Below are positions 42,793 to 50,408 of a stretch of 64,000 bases of DNA, piece after piece. Each line of letters opens with the position of its first letter. Position 1 is the first letter of the stretch. Origin of the DNA: UBA3006 sp036746695 (lineage in GTDB: Bacteria > Actinomycetota > Acidimicrobiia > Acidimicrobiales > Ilumatobacteraceae); NCBI GenBank assembly GCA_036746695.1, contig DAIODP010000001.1:1550001-1614000 (forward strand). Reading direction: 5' to 3'. The position numbers were made by a program, and so were the translations under genes. The notes below the pieces were generated by a model that ran no database searches, was not told where the DNA came from, and saw only the letters and a program-made list of their open reading frames with translations.

Positions 42793-43554
42793 ATGGAATT
42801 ACTTAGCCGCGCTTACCTCGGAACCTTTGGTCTCCGTTGGTTGCACATTCTCGTCGGTATTGCCTGGATTGGCTTGCTGTACTACTTCAACTTGGTGCAA
42901 GTGCCAGGTTTGGCCGCTTACGGTGACGAGGGCAAGGCCCGCAACATCACCATCGACAAAGTTGCACGTCGCGCTTTGTGGTGGTTCCGTTGGGCTTCCA
43001 TCGCCACATTGGCAACCGGCATCTTGATCACTGGAGCAATCGAGAACTATTACAAGGATTTCTTCACCGATGCTTCCGCTTCAGGAATTGGCCACAACGT
43101 TGCAATCTCCATCGGCATGGTGCTTGGCATCTTGATGGCAGCAAACGTGTGGATGATCATCTGGAAGAACCAGAAGGTTGTTCTTGCTAACGCAGCAAAC
43201 GTGTTGGGTGGCGGCGAAGCAAATGCCGACGCTCCAACCGCAGGCCGCAAGGCATTGTTGGCTTCACGCCAGAACATGATCTTCTCGGTCTCCATGTTGT
43301 TCTTCATGGTTGGTGCAGCGCACTTCTACAACGGTGCATTCCCCGACGCAACAAGCAGCAACGCATGGACCTTGTTCGGTATCGCCATGGCGATCACCGC
43401 ATTGTTGGAATTGAACGCAGTCGGAATCTTCGGCGGCATCAAGGCTGGCAACAAGATGCTGTGGATGTACGAGAGCCACAAGAATGCTCTCATCACCTCA
43501 GGAGTTCTGTGGTTGGTGCTGTGGATTCTTTCCGAGGTTTTGCTCAGCGCATAA
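42793..43554 (+). CDS. PuuD/urate-oxidase-N-like membrane protein
   Basis: A 253-residue polytopic membrane protein with about seven helices. The start LRWLHILVGIAWIGLLYYFN matches the membrane domain of PuuD-type urate hydroxylases; histidines in the helices (WLHIL, GHNVAIS, AAHFYN, ESHKN) could hold haem. It has no C-terminal cytochrome c domain. A strong ribosome site AAGGGGAG (42777-42784) sits 8 bases before the ATG, and codon use is visibly more uniform than in neighbours, suggesting high expression. A stem-loop terminator follows at 43585. Urate oxidation is not certain; other redox roles have been proposed for short homologs. Confidence 0.7.
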   Translation: MELLSRAYLGTFGLRWLHILVGIAWIGLLYYFNLVQVPGLAAYGDEGKARNITIDKVARRALWWFRWASIATLATGILITGAIENYYKDFFTDASASGIGHNVAISIGMVLGILMAANVWMIIWKNQKVVLANAANVLGGGEANADAPTAGRKALLASRQNMIFSVSMLFFMVGAAHFYNGAFPDATSSNAWTLFGIAMAITALLELNAVGIFGGIKAGNKMLWMYESHKNALITSGVLWLVLWILSEVLLSA

Positions 43555-43584
43555 TTTCGCAGTAATTCAAAACCGTTTTCAATT

Positions 43585-43620
43585 GAAAGCCGGTCTCACT
43601 TAACGGTGAGATCGGCTTTC
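43585..43620. terminator. Bidirectional stem-loop terminator
   Basis: Arms GAAAGCCGGTCTCAC (43585-43599) and GTGAGATCGGCTTTC (43606-43620) pair over 15 positions with one G-T wobble around a six-base loop. The stem lies between the PuuD-like gene and the convergent cupredoxin gene, and overlaps the latter's final codons. In the plus direction it is followed by a short T-run (ATGTTTTGG), in the minus direction by AATTGAAAACGGTTTT. It can end transcription from both sides. Confidence 0.75.
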
Positions 43621-43979
43621 ATGTTTTGGTGGCCAGGCACGGTGCAGAACAGTACGTATTGGCCTGCTGGCAAATTGATCGTGCCCAAGTCGACGTCGCC
43701 CTTTTTGTTCACCTTCAATTCGAACGAACCAACTTTGGTGTCGCCGTCAATCACAATCAAGGTGTGGCGAATGGTGTCGTCATTGATGTAGGCAACCTCG
43801 ATGTCGCCGGCTGTTGCCTCGTACGTGTCGGCATCAAACCTGAGGCCCGATACAGCGCGAACTTCTAAATCGACGGTGGCGGGAATGACGACGGGCTCCG
43901 AGGAGCTGGAGCCGCCGCATGCTGCAAGCACAGCGGAAAACAGGACGGCTGCGAATGTGACCTTTGTTGAACGTTGCAT
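43596..43979 (-). CDS. Cupredoxin-like copper lipoprotein
   Basis: A 127-residue lipoprotein: signal with lipobox VLAAC, Gly/Ser linker, then a small cupredoxin domain. Type 1 copper ligands are visible: His in DTIRHTLIV and Cys-His-Met in LFCTVPGHQNMK. Likely an extracytoplasmic blue-copper electron carrier or copper-binding protein. The ATG at 43979 precedes the signal sequence; a longer open frame upstream overlaps kgd antisense and is not coding. It converges on the PuuD-like gene through a shared stem-loop terminator. Confidence 0.87.
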   Translation of the reverse strand: MQRSTKVTFAAVLFSAVLAACGGSSSSEPVVIPATVDLEVRAVSGLRFDADTYEATAGDIEVAYINDDTIRHTLIVIDGDTKVGSFELKVNKKGDVDLGTINLPAGQYVLFCTVPGHQNMKADLTVK

Positions 43980-44088
43980 GAACCCATGATACGGACGCTT
44001 ATTTGGCGTGGCTAGTTGTCCTCGCAACACTTTGGCCAGATTCAGTGGGGGTTTAGTCACACGGTTGGGCCAAGAGGGGCAGAGTACG

Positions 44089-47000
44089 ATGAATGCGATG
44101 CTTGAACGGCCTCGCCCCGAAGAATTTGGCGCCAACTCCTGGCTTGTCGAAGAGATGTACGAGCGATTCCGCGAAGACCCAGCCTCTGTTGGCCCAACCT
44201 GGCAAGAGTTCTTCAGCGATTTCAAACCTGCCGGCACACCTAAGGCCGACTCCACCGCCGAAATCGTTCGCCCTGTTGTAGCGCCAACACCACAACCCGT
44301 TGCCACGTCGCCAGGTGTCGAACCACCTGCGCCACGCGTTGTGTTGGCAACCGAAATCATTCCAGACCCACCGGCCGAACCATTGCGCGGCGTGTCGGCA
44401 GCTATTGCCACAAACATGGAAAAGAGCCTCACGGTTCCTACCGCAACAAGCTTCCGCAATGTGCCAGCGAAATTGTTGGAAGTCAACCGCAAGGTAATGA
44501 ACAACTACCGCGCGCGGGTTGGGCAGGGCAAAGTCAGTTTCACTCACATCATTGGTTACGCCATCGTTCGCGCAATTGCCGACAACGTGCCAAACATGAA
44601 GAACGGTTACACGGTTGATGCCGATGGCAAGCCAATGTTGCAGAAGCATTCGCACGTCAACATCGGTTTGGCTGTCGATGTGGACAAGGGCAAAGGCCAG
44701 CGCACACTTGTTGTTCCAGTGTTGCGCAACGCCGACACGCTCGACTTCGCCGGCTTCTTGCTTGCGTACGACGAAATCATTCGTAAGGTTCGTTCCAACA
44801 AACTGACAGTCGAAGATTTTCAGGGCGCCAACGTCAGCCTCACTAACCCCGGCACCATCGGCACCGTGCAGTCGGTGCCGCGCCTCATGCCTGGCCAAGG
44901 TGTCATCGTTGGTGTCGGCAGCATCGATTACCCAGCCGAGTTTCAGGGAAGCGACGAGCGTTCAATTGTTCGTCTCGGCATTTCAAAAGTGGTCACCGTC
45001 ACCAGCACGTACGACCACCGCATCATTCAGGGCGCCGAGAGCGGCATGTTCCTCAAGTACGTGCACGAACTGCTGATTGGCGAGCACAACTTTTATCACG
45101 ACGTGTTCCGCAGCCTGGGCGTTCCGTACGAAGCGGTGCAGTGGCATCAAGATTCCAACCTGCTCGACAGCGAAGACGCAATGCTCGACAAGCAAATGCA
45201 GGTTGCAACGCTCATTCGCGTTCACCGCGTTCGCGGTCACCTCATTGCCGACCTCGACCCGCTGCGCTGGAAAGAACCAGTCATGCCGCGCGAGTTGGAT
45301 CCGGCAACTTACGGCCTCACCATTTGGGATCTCGACCGACAGTTTCTTACGGGCGGCATCGGCGGCGTTCGCAAATCCACACTTGGCGATTTGTTGGGCG
45401 TATTGCGAGACGCGTACTGCCGCACCATCGGTGTGGAGTACATGCACATTCAAAACACCGACGAGCAGCGCTGGATTCAGGAGCGCGTCGAGGGCCACGG
45501 CGCCTTGGGTTTCATTCTCGACAAGAAGCGCGTGCTCGAGCGACTCAATGCAGCAGAAGCTTTCGAGAAATTCCTTGCTACCAAATACGTCGGCACGAAG
45601 CGCTTTGGTTTAGAGGGCGCCGAATCGGCCATCCCAATTCTCGACACCATCTTGTCGAGCGCAGCCGATTCGCAGATGCACGGCGCAGTGTTGGGCATGG
45701 CACACCGCGGCCGCCTCAACGTGCTTGGCAATGTGATGGGCAAGAGCTACGACCAAATCTTTAAAGAGTTCGAGGGCTATGTCGACCCATCGTCGGTGCA
45801 GGGCTCGGGCGATGTGAAGTATCACCTGGGTGCAGTGGGCACATACGTTTCGCCGCATGGCGCGCAGCTACCCATCGAGTTGTCGGCAAACCCAAGCCAC
45901 CTCGAAACTGTCGACCCAATCGTTCTGGGTATGGTGCGCGCAGCGCAAGACCACATCGAACCACCGCTTGCTTACAGCGTGTTGCCGCTGATTATTCACG
46001 GCGACGCCGCGTTTTCGGGCCAGGGTGTTGTTGCCGAATGTTTAGCAATGAGCGACACCAGCGGTTACCGCGTTGGCGGCACCATTCACCTCATCATTAA
46101 CAACCAAATCGGTTTCACCACTTCGCCGCAGTATGCGCGTTCGTCGCAGTATTCAAGCGACGTTGCAAAAACAGTGCAGGCGCCAATCTTCCACGTCAAT
46201 GGCGACGACCCAGAAGCATGCGTACGCGTTGCCAAGCTTGCCTTCGACTACCGACAGAAGTTCCATAAAGACGTCGTCATCGACATGATTTGCTACCGCC
46301 GCCACGGACACAACGAAGGCGACGACCCCAGCTACACCCAGCCACTCATGTACAAGGCAATCGCCGAGCGCAGAAGCGTTCGCAAGCTGTACGTAGAAAC
46401 GTTGGTTAAGCGCGGCGACATCACCATCGAAGACGCCGAACAAGCACTGTCCGACTTCCAAAGCAAACTGCAAGGCGCACTAGACGACACCCGCGCCGCC
46501 AAGCCCGAGCCCGTCATTGCCGCCAAGCCACCTGCACCAATCGGCGTTTTGCCGCACGTTGCAACCGGCGTCAGCCGCGAAGTGTTGGACGGAATATTCC
46601 GTCATCTCACCGAATACCCAGAAGGTTTTGCGCCGCACCCCAAGTTGGTCAAGCAGTTCGAACTTCGCGCGCAGCAGTACGAAACCCAACAAGATGTGGA
46701 TTGGGCAACAGGCGAGGCCCTTGCATTCGGTTCGCTCGTTGTTGAAGGCACACCAGTTCGGTTGATGGGCGAGGACTCGCGCCGCGGCACGTTTAGCCAA
46801 CGCCACTCCACGCTTGTGGATTACAACAACGAACAACGTTGGGTTCCAATCAACACGTTGCCAAACGCCAAGGCTCGCTTTTGGGTATACGACTCGCTAC
46901 TTTCCGAATACGCAGCAGTTGGTTTCGAATACGGTTACGCGCACACCAACCACGAAACACTCGTGATGTGGGAAGCCCAGTTCGGCGACTTCGCAAACGG

Positions 47001-47724
47001 CGCACAAGTCATCATCGACCAATACATCGTTGCTGCCGAAGACAAGTGGGGCCAACAAAACAGCCTGGTGCTGTTGTTGCCACACGGCTACGAAGGCCAA
47101 GGCCCCGAACACTCGTCGGCACGCATGGAGCGCTTCTTGCAACTGTGTGCAGAAGACAACATTCAGGTCTGTTACCCAACTACGGCAGCGCAGTACTTCC
47201 ACATGTTGCGCCGCCAAGTGCGCCGCGACGTACGCAAGCCACTTGTTGTCATGACGCCGAAGCAACCGTTGCGCATGAAGGAAAGCCGTTCGCCAATTGC
47301 CGAGTTCACCACCGGCAGTTTCGAAGAAATCTTGGATGACCCAACCGTCACCGACAAATCAAAAATCACACGCATCGTGTTGTGCACGGGCAAGGTTGCA
47401 TGGGACGCAATGGCCGAGCGCACCAAGCGCAATGCCAACGTGGCAGTCGTTCGTGTCGAGCAGTTGTACCCATTCCCAATTGCCGGCTTGCGCAGCATTT
47501 TGGCTACCTATCCAAATGCCAAACAGATGGTGTGGCTACAAGAAGAGCCAGAGAACATGGGCGCATGGCGCTTCGTTGATGCAATCGTGTGGCCAATGAA
47601 GAATGAGGGCTACGACTGGCGACATGTTGCTCGCGTCGAGTCGGGTAGCCCTGCAACCGGCTCTAAAGCAATTCACGACCAAGAATTGGTCGATTTGATG
47701 GAGCAAACTTTCGCCCCTTGGTGA
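44089..47724 (+). CDS. kgd: Multifunctional 2-oxoglutarate dehydrogenase E1/E2 (Kgd/SucA-type)
   Basis: A 1211-residue actinobacterial fusion: a short N-terminal E1-type segment (WLVEEMYERFREDPASVGPT), a variable linker, then an E2 succinyltransferase-like catalytic domain (about 110-340, ending TYDHRIIQGAESG) without its own lipoyl domain. The thiamine-diphosphate E1 domain follows to the end, with INNQIGFTTSPQYARSSQYS and YRRHGHNEGDDP. It decarboxylates 2-oxoglutarate in the TCA cycle, giving succinyl-CoA with partner subunits or succinic semialdehyde. The ATG at 44089 follows AAGAGGGG (44072-44079). E. coli SucA is about 930 residues, so the fusion is plain. Confidence 0.93.
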   Translation: MNAMLERPRPEEFGANSWLVEEMYERFREDPASVGPTWQEFFSDFKPAGTPKADSTAEIVRPVVAPTPQPVATSPGVEPPAPRVVLATEIIPDPPAEPLRGVSAAIATNMEKSLTVPTATSFRNVPAKLLEVNRKVMNNYRARVGQGKVSFTHIIGYAIVRAIADNVPNMKNGYTVDADGKPMLQKHSHVNIGLAVDVDKGKGQRTLVVPVLRNADTLDFAGFLLAYDEIIRKVRSNKLTVEDFQGANVSLTNPGTIGTVQSVPRLMPGQGVIVGVGSIDYPAEFQGSDERSIVRLGISKVVTVTSTYDHRIIQGAESGMFLKYVHELLIGEHNFYHDVFRSLGVPYEAVQWHQDSNLLDSEDAMLDKQMQVATLIRVHRVRGHLIADLDPLRWKEPVMPRELDPATYGLTIWDLDRQFLTGGIGGVRKSTLGDLLGVLRDAYCRTIGVEYMHIQNTDEQRWIQERVEGHGALGFILDKKRVLERLNAAEAFEKFLATKYVGTKRFGLEGAESAIPILDTILSSAADSQMHGAVLGMAHRGRLNVLGNVMGKSYDQIFKEFEGYVDPSSVQGSGDVKYHLGAVGTYVSPHGAQLPIELSANPSHLETVDPIVLGMVRAAQDHIEPPLAYSVLPLIIHGDAAFSGQGVVAECLAMSDTSGYRVGGTIHLIINNQIGFTTSPQYARSSQYSSDVAKTVQAPIFHVNGDDPEACVRVAKLAFDYRQKFHKDVVIDMICYRRHGHNEGDDPSYTQPLMYKAIAERRSVRKLYVETLVKRGDITIEDAEQALSDFQSKLQGALDDTRAAKPEPVIAAKPPAPIGVLPHVATGVSREVLDGIFRHLTEYPEGFAPHPKLVKQFELRAQQYETQQDVDWATGEALAFGSLVVEGTPVRLMGEDSRRGTFSQRHSTLVDYNNEQRWVPINTLPNAKARFWVYDSLLSEYAAVGFEYGYAHTNHETLVMWEAQFGDFANGAQVIIDQYIVAAEDKWGQQNSLVLLLPHGYEGQGPEHSSARMERFLQLCAEDNIQVCYPTTAAQYFHMLRRQVRRDVRKPLVVMTPKQPLRMKESRSPIAEFTTGSFEEILDDPTVTDKSKITRIVLCTGKVAWDAMAERTKRNANVAVVRVEQLYPFPIAGLRSILATYPNAKQMVWLQEEPENMGAWRFVDAIVWPMKNEGYDWRHVARVESGSPATGSKAIHDQELVDLMEQTFAPW

Positions 47725-47731
47725 ATATAAA

Positions 47732-47760
47732 TCGTTCGGAAGTTAGAGGTTACCGAACGA
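47732..47760 (-). terminator. Stem-loop at the 3' end of the long coiled-coil paralog
   Basis: TCGTTCGG (47732-47739) and CCGAACGA (47753-47760) form an 8-bp perfect stem with a 13-base loop. Read on the minus strand it overlaps the stop codon of the gene at 47750 and is followed by TTTATATT, like an intrinsic terminator. A similar imperfect stem lies at the end of the short paralog. Confidence 0.5.
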
Positions 47761-48220
47761 ATGCCCCAAAAACACCAATTGCACTTATCACGGTCACGGT
47801 AAGAAAGCCAGCGAACTTATACATATCCTTGCGCATCGATTCCTTGGAATCACCGGTTTCCTTGCGCATCATGTCCTTGAAGTCCAACATGTCCTGGCGC
47901 ATCGATTCCTTGGAATCGCTGGTTTCCTTGCGCATCATGTCCTTGAAGTCCGACATGTCCTTGCGCATTGATTCCCGGAATTCGAACATTTCCTTTCGCA
48001 TCGATTCCCGGAATTCGAACATTTCTTCCTTGAACATTGTCTGCATTGTTTGGAATTGCAAATCAACTTTGTTGAATCGTCGGTCAACGAGGGTGGCGAG
48101 AGTGCGTAAGTCGTTGCGCGTTGCGGGTTCGTTAGGCCGTTGCTCGAAATTGTCGGCGAGGTTCTGTTTAGGATCGTTTTCCACGGCGCTTCCAGATGTA
48201 TAGATATGCATATGGGACAT
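47750..48220 (-). CDS. Hendecad-repeat coiled-coil membrane protein, long paralog
   Basis: A 156-residue protein of unknown function: a polar N-terminal part (about 1-60, with NEPATRNDLRTLATLVDRR), seven 11-residue units (63-139; for example MRKEMFEFRES and MRKDMSDFKDM) forming a probable coiled coil, and a C-terminal transmembrane helix (about 134-154). Two 22-residue double units (85-106 and 107-128) are nearly identical. It resembles its neighbour at 48305, which has only two units. Overall plan (helical DUF1640-like tail-anchored protein) is reminiscent of DUF1640 proteins, but the match is weak. The ATG at 48220 aligns with the paralog's start. Confidence 0.68.
   Translation of the reverse strand: MSHMHIYTSGSAVENDPKQNLADNFEQRPNEPATRNDLRTLATLVDRRFNKVDLQFQTMQTMFKEEMFEFRESMRKEMFEFRESMRKDMSDFKDMMRKETSDSKESMRQDMLDFKDMMRKETGDSKESMRKDMYKFAGFLTVTVISAIGVFGAFVR
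47804..48034 (-). repeat. 33-bp in-frame tandem repeat (11-residue units)
   Basis: Seven consecutive 33-bp units inside the gene at 47750 encode hendecads such as MRKEMFEFRES, MRKDMSDFKDM and MRKETSDSKES. Units 3-4 and 5-6 form a near-identical 66-bp duplication. The short neighbouring paralog retains two units only. Confidence 0.85.
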
Positions 48221-48285
48221 GTGTGCAAGGAATGTTGAAACTGACGTGAGAATTATTAATTTCTCGGTGCTCGGTGGATGCAGAC

Positions 48286-48315
48286 CATTCGGTAGTTGTA
48301 GGTTTCACCGGAATG
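48286..48315 (-). terminator. Stem-loop at the 3' end of the short coiled-coil paralog
   Basis: CATTCGGT (48286-48293) pairs with ACCGGAATG (48307-48315) with one bulged base and overlaps the stop codon of the short paralog. Position and sequence parallel the stem-loop after the long copy, suggesting that the element was part of the duplication. Confidence 0.4.
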
Positions 48316-48610
48316 CCGCCGCAAAGATGCCAAGTGCGGTTAATCCGCAAAAGGTTAGGAAACCAGCGAATCTAAACATTTCTTTGCGCATTGCTTCCCT
48401 GAATTCAAACAGTTCTTCTTTAATCATTGTTTGCATCGTTTGAAATTGCGCATCAACTTTGTTGAAGCGTCTGTCGACGAGGGTGGCAAGAATGCGTAAG
48501 TCGTTGCGCGTTGCGGGTTCGTTTGGCCAATGCTCAAAGCTGTCGGCGAGGTTTTCTTCAGGTTCGTTTTCCATGGCACTTCCAGACATAAGAGTTTTCA
48601 TATGGCACAT
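48305..48610 (-). CDS. Hendecad-repeat coiled-coil membrane protein, short paralog
   Basis: A 101-residue paralog of the protein at 47750: the same N-terminal region (NLADSFEHWPNEPATRNDLR, LATLVDRRFNKVD), just two 11-residue units (IKEELFEFREA, MRKEMFRFAGF) and a C-terminal membrane helix ending AAAFR. Counted from the equivalent methionine (ATG 48610), it is exactly 55 residues, five repeat units, shorter. GGAAG precedes an internal ATG at 48574, which is an alternative start. It lies 84 bases upstream of the long copy on the same strand. Function unknown. Confidence 0.65.
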   Translation of the reverse strand: MCHMKTLMSGSAMENEPEENLADSFEHWPNEPATRNDLRILATLVDRRFNKVDAQFQTMQTMIKEELFEFREAMRKEMFRFAGFLTFCGLTALGIFAAAFR

Positions 48611-48685
48611 GTGTGCGAGGAAGGCCGAAACCGACGTCTGAATTGTGACATACCCCGTGCTTTGTCTGTCAAGTACCAATCGTCA

Positions 48686-48701
48686 AAGCCTGTACAGGCT
48701 T
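48686..48701. promoter_or_regulatory. Perfect 16-bp palindrome
   Basis: AAGCCTGTACAGGCTT is its own reverse complement. It lies between the HAD gene stop (48709) and the upstream region of the short coiled-coil paralog, both on the minus strand. It could be a regulator's operator for the paralog pair or a short hairpin ending HAD transcription; the sequence does not decide. Confidence 0.4.
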
Positions 48702-48708
48702 GGCGGTT

Positions 48709-49356
48709 CTAGGCCAGCGAGAAACCAAGCACGCCCGACAACTCGGCAAGTGCTTGCTCGGCGCCTGCCACCTTGATGGTGAGCATGCCCATTGCTGCCG
48801 CTGGCTTCAGGTTGATTCCCAAGTCGTCTAGGAACACGCACTCGTCGGGTTGCACGTTTACCGTTTCACACGCAATCTCATAAAAGCGTGGTTCAGGTTT
48901 GCGCACGCCAACTTTGCTCGACTCGATTACGGCGTCGAAGCGTGCAAGCACGGCGCGCATTTCGTCTTGTCGCTGGCGTTCGGCCGGGTCGGTTGCAACG
49001 GCTTGTTCGGTAAGCACGTTGTTGGTGAGGCACGCCAACACCAAGCCCGACTGCTTGATTACATCTAGTGCTCGCACCATTTCGGGCCGGATCTCGCCAT
49101 GCAGCAGCGCCAAAATATCGGCGCCAGGAATGCGGTGCCCTAGGGCTTCGCTTTCCTCGGCAAACAACTGGTCAAATTGCGCAGGCGAGATGTCGGAGCG
49201 CTCCAATTTGGCCCATGCATTTTCGTGATGGTTCACGGTGTTGACAGAACGGATGAAATTGTGGGGGAGGCCATTGGCGTCCTCGTAGTGATTGAAGGCC
49301 TCAAAGGGGCTCGACAGAATGACCCCACCAAAATCAAAAAAGACAGCCCTAAGCAC
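48709..49356 (-). CDS. HAD-superfamily hydrolase with DxG nucleophile motif
   Basis: A 215-residue HAD subclass IA protein with an alpha-helical cap: motif I FFDFGGVI (Asp8 nucleophile), motif II CLTNN, motif III Lys in KPEPRFYE and motif IV FLDDLG. The usual DxD of motif I reads DxG (DFG), so the general acid/base Asp is missing, as seen in the ACAD10/epoxide-hydrolase-N-like branch. Phosphatase activity may be altered. The gene is minus strand and divergent from the NYN-S1 gene, about 50 bases between starts. Confidence 0.85.
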   Translation of the reverse strand: MLRAVFFDFGGVILSSPFEAFNHYEDANGLPHNFIRSVNTVNHHENAWAKLERSDISPAQFDQLFAEESEALGHRIPGADILALLHGEIRPEMVRALDVIKQSGLVLACLTNNVLTEQAVATDPAERQRQDEMRAVLARFDAVIESSKVGVRKPEPRFYEIACETVNVQPDECVFLDDLGINLKPAAAMGMLTIKVAGAEQALAELSGVLGFSLA

Positions 49357-49406
49357 CCAATGAGCGTACGGGCTAAGGCATCACTCGGCGAGGGTCCACG
49401 GGCTGG

Positions 49407-50399
49407 TTGACTGTCCCCGTGCCAAAAAACGGTCCTAAGCATGTGGTGGTGGATGGGTCTAATTTGGCGACCGAGGGCCGAACCGCGCCCAGCCTCAAAC
49501 AATTGAATGAGGCCGTCCTTTCGTACATGAACGAATTTCCCGACACCAAAGTGACGGTGGTGGTGGACGCAACGTTTGGTCATCGCATCGACAAGCGCGA
49601 AGTTACCGAATTTAATGAGGCAATCGACAACAACGAATTGGTTGCGCCACCCGCTGGCGCTGTTGGCCGCGGCGATGGGTTTGTGCTCACCATTGCCGCC
49701 AAAGTTGGCGCAAGCATCGTTTCCAACGACAGCTACCAAGAGTTTCAGCCGCAGTACCCATGGTTGTTCGACGCAGGCCGTCTCATCGGTGGCAAACCTG
49801 TTCCGCATGTTGGTTGGGTATTTATCGAACGACTTCCCGTGCGCCCGTCCATTGCTAAGTCGGCAAAGAAGGCAAGTCGTGAAGCAAGCCGACCAATGCC
49901 TGTTCCTAAAGCGCCACCACCAAACGCCAAGGTTGCACCAAAAACAAAACCTGTTGTTGCTGCACTCAAGCCTGCAGCACCCGCAACAAAATCGCAGACC
50001 GCACCAAAGCCCGTGAAGCCCGTCGTTACATCCAACGAGTTAACGCCGTTCCTCGAATTTGTCGAGAAGCATCCGGTTGGCAGCAAAGTGAAAGGCACCG
50101 TCGACAGCTATTCGGCGCACGGTGTGTATGTTCGCGTGAATGACGTCATGTGTTACTTGCCGCTTCGCTTAATGGCCAACCCTGCACCTCGCAGCGCGCG
50201 CGAACACGTCAAGTTGGGGCAGAGCGTTTCGCTCGTTGTCTCCAGCTTCGTTGCCTCGCGCCGCAGCATCGATGTTGCCATCAGCGGCGTTTCAGCCCCC
50301 GAGAAAAAGGTCTCATCTTCGGCAGCGGGCAAAGCCAAGAAGAAAAAGAAGCGCCAGTCGGCCCTGCCCGCTCGCAAGGTGGCCGCGAAGAAGAAGTAG
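49407..50399 (+). CDS. NYN (Zc3h12a-like) RNase domain fused to S1 RNA-binding domain
   Basis: A 330-residue protein: an N-terminal NYN/PIN-like domain (about 10-150) with KHVVVDGSNLA, VTVVVDATFGHR, GRGDGFVLTIAAKVGASIVS and NDSYQEF. This set of acidic residues is typical of Zc3h12a-type endoribonucleases. A Pro/Ala/Lys-rich linker (about 150-215) leads to an S1 domain (about 225-295; GSKVKGTVDSYSAHGVYVRV) and a strongly basic tail. Together they suggest a single-strand RNA endonuclease with its own RNA tether, or a ribosome-associated quality-control factor. The TTG at 49407 follows AGGG by 12 bases; GTG 49419 is also possible. Exonuclease III follows after 9 bases. Confidence 0.82.
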   Translation: MTVPVPKNGPKHVVVDGSNLATEGRTAPSLKQLNEAVLSYMNEFPDTKVTVVVDATFGHRIDKREVTEFNEAIDNNELVAPPAGAVGRGDGFVLTIAAKVGASIVSNDSYQEFQPQYPWLFDAGRLIGGKPVPHVGWVFIERLPVRPSIAKSAKKASREASRPMPVPKAPPPNAKVAPKTKPVVAALKPAAPATKSQTAPKPVKPVVTSNELTPFLEFVEKHPVGSKVKGTVDSYSAHGVYVRVNDVMCYLPLRLMANPAPRSAREHVKLGQSVSLVVSSFVASRRSIDVAISGVSAPEKKVSSSAAGKAKKKKKRQSALPARKVAAKKK

Positions 50400-50408
50400 T
50401 TTGTTCAG

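Noticed and set aside
47804..48034. Possible CRISPR-like repeat array
   Set aside because: The 33-bp units are contiguous without spacers, stay in frame and encode a hendecad coiled coil.
47725..48710. tRNA or small RNA genes in the gaps
   Set aside because: Visible stem-loops are short terminators; no cloverleaf or CCA end is visible in any gap.
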